From CBFGWV01 sp965652545 (GTDB lineage Bacteria > Pseudomonadota > Gammaproteobacteria > Competibacterales > Competibacteraceae): a DNA stretch of 8,687 nt. The stretch is from the NCBI GenBank assembly GCA_965652545.1, contig CBFGWV010000212.1, positions 1-8,687 on the forward strand, given 5' to 3'. The position numbers and the translations under genes were made by a program. The notes beneath the pieces are model-generated. The model searched no databases, had not been told where the DNA came from, and worked only from the letters and a program-made list of their open reading frames with translations. Positions 1-4,933 of the stretch are shown in pieces; positions within the stretch are counted from its first letter, which is position 1, and every line of letters starts with the position of its first letter.

Positions 1-8
1 TAAAACCC

Positions 9-386
9 CTAGCCATGAACCACCGCCGCCGTGACCGCCTCACGCAGGGCCTGATCGTCCCACGGTTTGTCGAACACCCGATCCACGCCGGCTGCGGCGG
101 CACGCTCACGCACATCGGCATCGGCCATACCCGTGAGTAGGATCCGCATACAGCCCGGCTGTGCTTCGCCCATGCGATGGAGCAGGGATATGCCGTCCTC
201 GATGGGCATGCGGTAGTCGGCAATCGCCGCGCAGTAGACTCGCTCGCCCAGCTTGCTCATGGCCTCCTCGGGGGAGGCCGCGGTCTCGATCACCAGCTCG
301 GGGATGGATCGCTGCAATGCCCGCAGGCTGCGCCGCAGCGAACTCAGTACATGGGCATCGTCGTCAACCAGAAGAATATGAGGCAC
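9..386 (-). CDS. Single-domain response regulator (CheY-like receiver), orphan
   Basis: A 125-residue protein that is a receiver domain and nothing more. Visible hallmarks are the acidic pocket D8-D10 in ILLVDDD, the phosphoacceptor D57 in AIADYRMP, the switch threonine T85 in ILLTG and the invariant lysine K107 in FDKPW. The KPW ending resembles receiver domains often attached to HD-GYP or histidine-kinase modules, but there is no output domain here, so it presumably acts through protein contacts or as a phosphate relay. I chose the GTG at 386-384 because the receiver fold begins two codons later. The frame stays open to an ATG at 518, but that 44-residue extension is low-complexity and would run through the psrA promoter and operator. 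The Shine-Dalgarno sequence is weak (GAGCGG close to the GTG). It is transcribed divergently from the psrA-like gene. No kinase partner is seen, and the leftward neighbour lies outside the window. The domain call is secure; the role and exact start are not. Confidence 0.85.
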   Translation of the reverse strand: MPHILLVDDDAHVLSSLRRSLRALQRSIPELVIETAASPEEAMSKLGERVYCAAIADYRMPIEDGISLLHRMGEAQPGCMRILLTGMADADVRERAAAAGVDRVFDKPWDDQALREAVTAAVVHG

Positions 387-459
387 GGTCCGCTCGCAGC
401 TGCCATCCGTTTGGGGTATGGGCGAAGCATACCGAATCCGGTGGGTAGGCGGGGGTGAG

Positions 460-487
460 TTGACATTCGGTGGTAAAAGACGATGAT
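460..487 (+). promoter_or_regulatory. Sigma-70-like promoter of the psrA-fadE transcript
   Basis: A perfect -35 TTGACA (460-465) is followed after 16 bp by GATGAT (482-487), which matches the -10 consensus at 4 of 6 positions. Transcription would start around 494-495, inside the palindromic operator, giving a leader of only about 24 nt. That geometry suits repression by a protein bound at 492-516. The promoter is predicted from sequence alone. Confidence 0.55.
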
Positions 488-491
488 GGCA

Positions 492-516
492 ATTCAAACA
501 AACGTTTGAATCAAAC
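492..516. promoter_or_regulatory. PsrA-type operator: cluster of CAAAC/GTTTG half-sites
   Basis: ATTCAAAC (492-499) and GTTTGAAT (504-511) form a perfect inverted repeat with 8-bp arms around AAAC. It fits the published Pseudomonas PsrA pattern CAAAC-N(2-4)-GTTTG. Two further palindromes overlap it: CAAACGTTTG (499-508) and GTTTGA-A-TCAAAC (504-516). In all there are four half-sites, three CAAAC (495, 499, 512) and one GTTTG (504). The cluster covers the predicted transcription start and ends two bases before the psrA start codon, so the simplest reading is autorepression by the PsrA-like protein encoded next to it. Confidence 0.8.
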
Positions 517-518
517 AC

Positions 519-1178
519 ATGTCAGATCCCACCCGAGAACGCATTATCGACGCCGCTGAAGGCTTGTTCGCCGAAAACGGCTTCGCACGCACTTCGTTGC
601 GTGCGATCACCGCGCGGGCCGGCGTGAACCTTGCGGCGGTGAATTACCATTTCGGCTCCAAGCAGGCTCTGATCCAAGCCATCTTCATCCGTCGCCTTGT
701 GCCCATCAACGAGGCCAGGCTGGAGCACCTGTCACGGCTGCTCGGCACCGGCAACCCGAGCTTGGAGGAGTTGCTGCACGCGTTCATCCGCCCGAGCCTG
801 GCCTCCAACCGCCACAGTCACCCGGGCGAGGTGCGCTTCATCCGCTTGCTCGGACGCACCCACACCGGCGCCTCGGCACCCTTGCGCGAGTTCGTTCACA
901 GCTTGTACGCCGACGTGTTCAAGGCCTATGGGCAGGCATTGGCCGGGGTGCTTCCCGCTCTTGCGCCGGAGGAGTTGGCCTGGCGGCTGCATTTCATGAT
1001 GGGCGCGCTGTCATATGCCATGGCGGGTGGCGATGCGATGCGTGTATTGGCCGATACCGGTTTGCCCGACGATGGCGACGACGATCGCCTGCTGGGCCGG
1101 CTGACCACATTCCTTGCCGCTGGGCTGCGTGCCCCAGCGAGCGCCGAGGGCACCGGAACGGATCCGGCTGCCGCGTGA
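519..1178 (+). CDS. psrA: TetR-family transcriptional repressor of fatty-acid degradation, PsrA-like
   Basis: A 219-residue one-component regulator. The N-terminal TetR DNA-binding domain spans about residues 5-55: RIIDAAEGLFAENGF leads into the helix-turn-helix, and GVNLAAVNYHFGSK (35-48) carries the recognition helix. This segment is nearly the same as my recollection of Pseudomonas PsrA, which represses beta-oxidation genes and is released by long-chain fatty acids or acyl-CoA. The rest is the usual helical ligand-binding and dimerisation domain; its C-terminal tail is Ala/Asp-rich. The ATG at 519 is the only sensible start, yet no Shine-Dalgarno precedes it because the operator fills that space. 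The stop lies 16 nt before fadE, so the two are probably co-transcribed. Targets inferred from context are its own promoter and the downstream fad genes. The family is sure; the PsrA assignment is strong but rests on the HTH, operator and neighbourhood, not an alignment search. Confidence 0.88.
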   Translation: MSDPTRERIIDAAEGLFAENGFARTSLRAITARAGVNLAAVNYHFGSKQALIQAIFIRRLVPINEARLEHLSRLLGTGNPSLEELLHAFIRPSLASNRHSHPGEVRFIRLLGRTHTGASAPLREFVHSLYADVFKAYGQALAGVLPALAPEELAWRLHFMMGALSYAMAGGDAMRVLADTGLPDDGDDDRLLGRLTTFLAAGLRAPASAEGTGTDPAAA

Positions 1179-1182
1179 TACC

Positions 1183-1189
1183 GGAGGAG
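1183..1189 (+). promoter_or_regulatory. Ribosome-binding site of fadE
   Basis: GGAGGAG lies 5 nt before the ATG at 1195. It fixes that start over an in-frame ATG at 1114, which is inside psrA and encodes a 27-residue extension with no family resemblance. Confidence 0.85.
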
Positions 1190-1194
1190 TCTCC

Positions 1195-3459
1195 ATGACC
1201 GAATCGACGATGACCTTTCGCCAGCGTCGGATCAGTGCACCCTTGAAACGCTGGTTCAAATCCGTGTTGCCACCAATGTCCGATACCGAGCGCGATGCGC
1301 TTGAAGCCGGCACGGTCTGGTGGGATGGGGACTTGTTCTCCGGCCGGCCACACTGGGACGATTTCCTGGCCGCGCCGCGGCCGGCGCTGAATGCCGAAGA
1401 ACAGGCGTTTCTTGCGGGCCCTGTGGAAACCTTGTGTGCCATGCTCGATGACTGGGCCATCAACGAGGTACATCGGGACATACCCGAACACATCTGGGAC
1501 TACATCAAGTCCCAGGGCTTTCTGGGGATGATCATCCCCAAGGCCTATGGCGGTCTGGAGTTCACCGCCCTGGGCCACTCGCAGGTGGTCATGAAAGTCG
1601 CCACACGCAGCATTTCGGCGGCGATCTGCGTCATGGTGCCCAACTCGCTCGGCCCGGGCGAGTTGCTCTTGCACTACGGCAGCGACCGGCAGAAGGACTA
1701 TTACCTGCCGCGCCTGGCGCGTGGTGAGGAGATCCCGTGCTTTGGCCTGACCGGCCCCTGGGCCGGTTCTGATGCCGCCTCGATGCGCGATGAGGGCGTG
1801 GTGTGTTGGGGCGAGCACGAGGGCCAGCGCACCCTCGGTATCCGCTTGTCGTGGGAGAAGCGTTACATCACGCTCGGCCCCGTGGCGACGCTGCTGGGGC
1901 TGGCGTTCAAACTCTCGGACCCGGACAAGCTGCTGGGCGGGGAGAGTGACCTGGGCATCACGCTGGCGCTGGTGCCAGCCACCCACCCGGGCGTCAACAT
2001 CGGGCGACGGCACTGGCCTTCGCGCCAGGCCTTCCCCAATGGACCGAACTGGGGCGAGGATGTGTTCATCCCGCTGGACTGGGTGATCGGCGAGCGCGAC
2101 GGCGTGGGGCAGGGCTGGCGCATGCTCATGGATTGCCTGTCCGCCGGACGGGCGATTTCACTGCCCTCGCTGTCCACCGGCGCCTGCCGTCTGGCGGCAC
2201 GCGCGACCGGCGCCTATGCCCGCATCCGCAAGCAGTTCAAGGTGCCTGTCGGCAGGTTCGAGGGGGTGGAGGCGCCACTGGCCCGTCTGGCCGAGCACGC
2301 CTATGTGCTGGACGCCGCCCGTTGCATCACCGCCACGGCGATCGACAATGGCGAGAAGCCCTCAGTGCTTTCGGCCATCGTCAAATACCATTTCACCGAG
2401 CGTATGCGCCAGGCGATCAACGATGCCATGGACGTGCACGGCGGCAAGGGTATCTGCGAGGGCCCGACCAACTACCTGGCCAACGGCTACCACGCCTTGC
2501 CGATCGGCATCACGGTAGAGGGCGCCAACATCCTCACCCGCAGCCTGATCATCTTCGGCCAGGGCGCGATGCGCTGCCATCCGTACCTGCTGGAGGAAAT
2601 GCAGGCCGCCCAGGCGGAGGGCGGCGAGGCCCTGGTGCGTTTCGACCGGGCGTTCTTCGGCCATGTCCGTCACACACTGGCCAACGTCGGACGGATGATC
2701 GGGCATGGCCTCACCGGTGGGTACTTCGCTGCCGGTCCCGGGGGCAGCTTCGCGCGCGATTTTCAGCACCTGTCCCGCTACAGCGCGGCGTTCGCCGTTA
2801 CAGCGGACATCGCCTTGCTGATGCTCGGCGGCGGGCTCAAGCGCAAGGAGCGGTTGTCCGCCCGCTTTGGCGATATTCTCAGCGAGTTGTACCTGCAAAG
2901 CTGTGTGCTCAAGCGCTTCCGCGACGACGGCGAGCCGGCTGAGGACGCCGTTCTGGTGCGGCTGGCCCTGGATCGCGGCTACCAACGCATCGAGCGGGCG
3001 TTTGCCGCCATTTATGCCAATTTCCCTTCGCCGGGGCTCGGGTTCGTGTTGCGCGTGCTGGCCTTCCCCTGGGGGTTTCGCGCGCGCGGCGGCTCCGATG
3101 CCCAGGATCATCGTGCGGCCGGTCTTCTACTGGCGCCCGGCGCCACGCGCGATCGGCTCACCAGCGGCATCTTCATCAAGAACGATCCGAACGACCCGCT
3201 GGGCGGCATGGAGCGCACGCTCACAATAGTCATTGCCGCCGATGCCGTGGAGGCCAAGCTGCGCGACGTGGGTCTGCTGGACGACCCGGAGGCCGCCGTC
3301 GGCCGCGGGTTGATCACCGGCGAGGAACGGGCCTTGTTGGATGAGGCCGACCGGCTGACGCGTCAGGTCATCATGGTGGACGACTTCAGTCCCGAGGAAT
3401 TGGGCATTACCGGAACCACCCAACCCCCGCGACTGCAAAAAGTGGCCGGTGCCCGCTAA
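1195..3459 (+). CDS. fadE: Long-form acyl-CoA dehydrogenase FadE
   Basis: FAD-dependent first step of beta-oxidation: acyl-CoA to trans-2-enoyl-CoA, passing electrons to ETF. The 754-residue protein follows E. coli FadE almost end to end by recollection: a lead-in ISAPLKRWFKSVLPPMSDTE with VWWDGDLFSG, then an acyl-CoA dehydrogenase core with FGLTGPWAGSDA (183-194), KRYITLGPVATLLGLAFKLSD and NGPNWGEDVFIP, DVHGGKGI, and ITVEGANILTRS containing the presumed catalytic base E442. A C-terminal DUF1974-type extension follows, ending in VDDFSPEELG. It is about 60 residues shorter than E. coli FadE (814) because the hydrophobic N-terminal membrane segment is absent, and no upstream start would restore one. 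It is therefore predicted to be soluble or peripheral. It sits 16 nt after psrA, so it should share psrA's promoter and repression. No frameshift or missing key residue is seen. Confidence 0.95.
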   Translation: MTESTMTFRQRRISAPLKRWFKSVLPPMSDTERDALEAGTVWWDGDLFSGRPHWDDFLAAPRPALNAEEQAFLAGPVETLCAMLDDWAINEVHRDIPEHIWDYIKSQGFLGMIIPKAYGGLEFTALGHSQVVMKVATRSISAAICVMVPNSLGPGELLLHYGSDRQKDYYLPRLARGEEIPCFGLTGPWAGSDAASMRDEGVVCWGEHEGQRTLGIRLSWEKRYITLGPVATLLGLAFKLSDPDKLLGGESDLGITLALVPATHPGVNIGRRHWPSRQAFPNGPNWGEDVFIPLDWVIGERDGVGQGWRMLMDCLSAGRAISLPSLSTGACRLAARATGAYARIRKQFKVPVGRFEGVEAPLARLAEHAYVLDAARCITATAIDNGEKPSVLSAIVKYHFTERMRQAINDAMDVHGGKGICEGPTNYLANGYHALPIGITVEGANILTRSLIIFGQGAMRCHPYLLEEMQAAQAEGGEALVRFDRAFFGHVRHTLANVGRMIGHGLTGGYFAAGPGGSFARDFQHLSRYSAAFAVTADIALLMLGGGLKRKERLSARFGDILSELYLQSCVLKRFRDDGEPAEDAVLVRLALDRGYQRIERAFAAIYANFPSPGLGFVLRVLAFPWGFRARGGSDAQDHRAAGLLLAPGATRDRLTSGIFIKNDPNDPLGGMERTLTIVIAADAVEAKLRDVGLLDDPEAAVGRGLITGEERALLDEADRLTRQVIMVDDFSPEELGITGTTQPPRLQKVAGAR

Positions 3460-3594
3460 ACACGGCGACCCCCCAGCCCCCCCACCCGGGGGGTGTGGGC
3501 CTCTCCCGGGCCTACCGATACTGACGCCCACAGCGAGGAACCCACCTCGCAATACGTCGATAGACGGTTTGAACCATACCAAGAGGAGAGGCCC
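3460..3594 (+). promoter_or_regulatory. fadE-fadL intergenic leader with GC-rich hairpin
   Basis: The 135-bp gap is the largest inside the gene run. Right after the fadE stop, CCCCCC (3478-3483) and GGGGGG (3488-3493) can pair around ACCC. A competing stem is CCCAC (3481-3485) with GTGGG (3495-3499). No T-tract follows, so this is not a standard intrinsic terminator; it could slow transcription or protect an RNA end. A lone GTTTGAA (3567-3573) matches one arm of the psrA operator but lacks a good partner arm. I found no convincing -35/-10 pair, so a separate fadL promoter is possible but unproven. Confidence 0.35.
3582..3590 (+). promoter_or_regulatory. Ribosome-binding site of fadL
   Basis: AGAGGAGAG ends 4 nt before the ATG at 3595. 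It selects that start, which also places a signal peptide directly at the N-terminus; an in-frame upstream ATG at 3493 would bury the signal peptide. Confidence 0.85.
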
Positions 3595-4899
3595 ATGTTC
3601 GTTCAACGCCCCAGCGCATCGATCCGCGTACTTGTGCTTGCCGGTCTGGTTGGCGTCGGCACCCAGGTCCAGGCCGCCGGCTTCCAGCTTACCGAGCAGA
3701 GTGTCAGCGGACTGGGCCGCGCATTCGCCGGCGGCAGTACGCCTGGCGACGATTTGTCCGCCATCTTCTATAACCCGGCGGAAATGACGCTGGTCGAGGG
3801 CACGGCGGTACAGCAGAACCTCACGTTCATCAGCGTCACCGGCGAGTACACCGATCAGGGGTCGACCCGCTCGCTGCCCACGGCCTCGGGCCGCGTCACG
3901 GTCCCCAGCGATGGTCGCTTGACCGACGATGGGGGCACCGATGCATTCGTCCCCACGCTGTATGCAGTGACCGATATCAACGACCGCATCAAAGCGGGCA
4001 TCGGGGTGACCGTGCCGTTCGGCCTGCGCACCGACTACGGCCGGGACTGGGTCGGCCGCTACCATGCCCTGGAATCCGAGCTCAAGACCATCGATGTGGC
4101 GCCGAGCATTGCCTTCAAGGTCAACGACCAGTTCTCCGTCGGCGCCGGTATCAGCTTCCAGTACGCCGAGGCCACGTTGAGCCAGGCGATCTTCACCGGT
4201 ACCCCGCAGGACGGTTTCGTGGAAGTCACCGGCGATAACTGGGCCGTGGGTTACAACCTCGGGGCCTCCTACCAGTTGAACCCGAACACACGCTTCGGTA
4301 TCGGTTTCCGCTCCAAGGTGGAGCAGACGGTGGAGGGCGATCGCGAGCTCTCCGGCGTGGGACCGCTCTCGGGTACGGTGGGCGCAAAGGCCACGGTCAC
4401 CTTGCCGGAAACCGTCTACCTCACTGGCTACCACCGCCTGGATGAAAAGTGGGCTCTGATGGGCACGGCACGCTGGACCAACTGGAGCCGCTTCGACGAG
4501 TTGCGTGTGCAGTTCGACGACGGCAGCCCTGACTCGGTGACGGAGGAAAAATGGGACGACACCTGGTTCGTGTCCCTGGGCGTGGAGTTCGACTACAACC
4601 CCGACGTGACACTGCGCGCCGGTGTCGCCTACGACCAGATGGCCGTTACCAGCGATGAGCTGCGCACCCCGCGCATTCCCGATGCGGATCGCACCTGGTT
4701 GTCGTTGGGCGCCTCCTACCAGCCCTCGGACAACCTGATCCTGGAGGCCGGTTATGCGCACTTGTTCACCGACGACGTCGATGTGGACAACACCGTGCCC
4801 ATCGCCAGCACGCCCGGTGGTGCGGTGTTCGACAACCTGCGCGGCGGCTTCGAGGGCGACGTCGACATCATCGGCGTGCAGTTGACGTATCGTTTCTGA
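3595..4899 (+). CDS. fadL: Outer-membrane long-chain fatty-acid transporter FadL
   Basis: A 434-residue member of the FadL/OMPP1/TodX family, which forms a 14-stranded outer-membrane beta-barrel passing long-chain fatty acids or other hydrophobic compounds sideways into the membrane. Residues 1-27 are a signal peptide: basic start, hydrophobic RVLVLAGLVGVG, cleavage after VQA. The mature protein begins AGFQLTEQSVSGLGRAFAG, the family's usual N-terminal hatch. N60-P61-A62 is position 33-35 of the mature chain, where I recall the conserved NPA of E. coli FadL. VPFGLRTDYGRDWVGRYHA and a C-terminal ITYRF-like strand ending in phenylalanine (LTYRF), the barrel-assembly signal, also fit. Length is close to E. 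coli FadL (446). It lies between fadE and fadN, 34 nt before the latter. The beta-oxidation context supports fatty-acid import, but the family also includes alkane and aromatic transporters, so the substrate is inferred. Confidence 0.92.
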   Translation: MFVQRPSASIRVLVLAGLVGVGTQVQAAGFQLTEQSVSGLGRAFAGGSTPGDDLSAIFYNPAEMTLVEGTAVQQNLTFISVTGEYTDQGSTRSLPTASGRVTVPSDGRLTDDGGTDAFVPTLYAVTDINDRIKAGIGVTVPFGLRTDYGRDWVGRYHALESELKTIDVAPSIAFKVNDQFSVGAGISFQYAEATLSQAIFTGTPQDGFVEVTGDNWAVGYNLGASYQLNPNTRFGIGFRSKVEQTVEGDRELSGVGPLSGTVGAKATVTLPETVYLTGYHRLDEKWALMGTARWTNWSRFDELRVQFDDGSPDSVTEEKWDDTWFVSLGVEFDYNPDVTLRAGVAYDQMAVTSDELRTPRIPDADRTWLSLGASYQPSDNLILEAGYAHLFTDDVDVDNTVPIASTPGGAVFDNLRGGFEGDVDIIGVQLTYRF

Positions 4900-4916
4900 T
4901 CCATTCACGGCAATCG

Positions 4917-4922
4917 TAGGAG
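4917..4922 (+). promoter_or_regulatory. Ribosome-binding site of fadN, widely spaced
   Basis: TAGGAG stands 11 nt before the ATG at 4934, longer than the usual 5-9 nt. A TTG at 4943 would lie even further away, so the ATG remains the best start. fadA has the same 11-nt spacing. Confidence 0.6.
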
Positions 4923-4933
4923 CGCATCGCGAG

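Larger units (their letters stand above)
387..518. promoter_or_regulatory. Divergent intergenic region between the response regulator and psrA
   Basis: This 132-bp spacer carries the start signals for both divergent genes. Rightward, a sigma-70-like promoter (460-487) and a palindromic operator (492-516) lead into psrA. Leftward, the best -10 candidate for the response regulator is TATGCT on the minus strand (431-426), without a good -35, so that promoter is uncertain. No small ORF or RNA gene is evident. Confidence 0.6.

Noticed and set aside
431..471. Inverted ACCGAAT (431-437) / ATTCGGT (465-471) flanking the psrA -35 as a second operator
   Set aside because: Seven-base arms 27 nt apart are expected about once in every two 130-bp spacers by chance, and no known regulator site is matched.
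387..518. N-terminal extension of the response regulator starting at an ATG at 518
   Set aside because: The 44 extra residues are Pro/Asn-rich, unrelated to receiver domains, and would place coding sequence over the psrA promoter and operator. The GTG at 386 starts the fold exactly.
994..2013. A 339-codon minus-strand frame over the psrA-fadE junction
   Set aside because: It overlaps two well-supported genes and the fadE ribosome-binding site; its sequence is compositional and matches no domain I know.
3477..3499. Intrinsic terminator between fadE and fadL
   Set aside because: The stem is strong but no T-tract follows, so it lacks the second half of a Rho-independent terminator.
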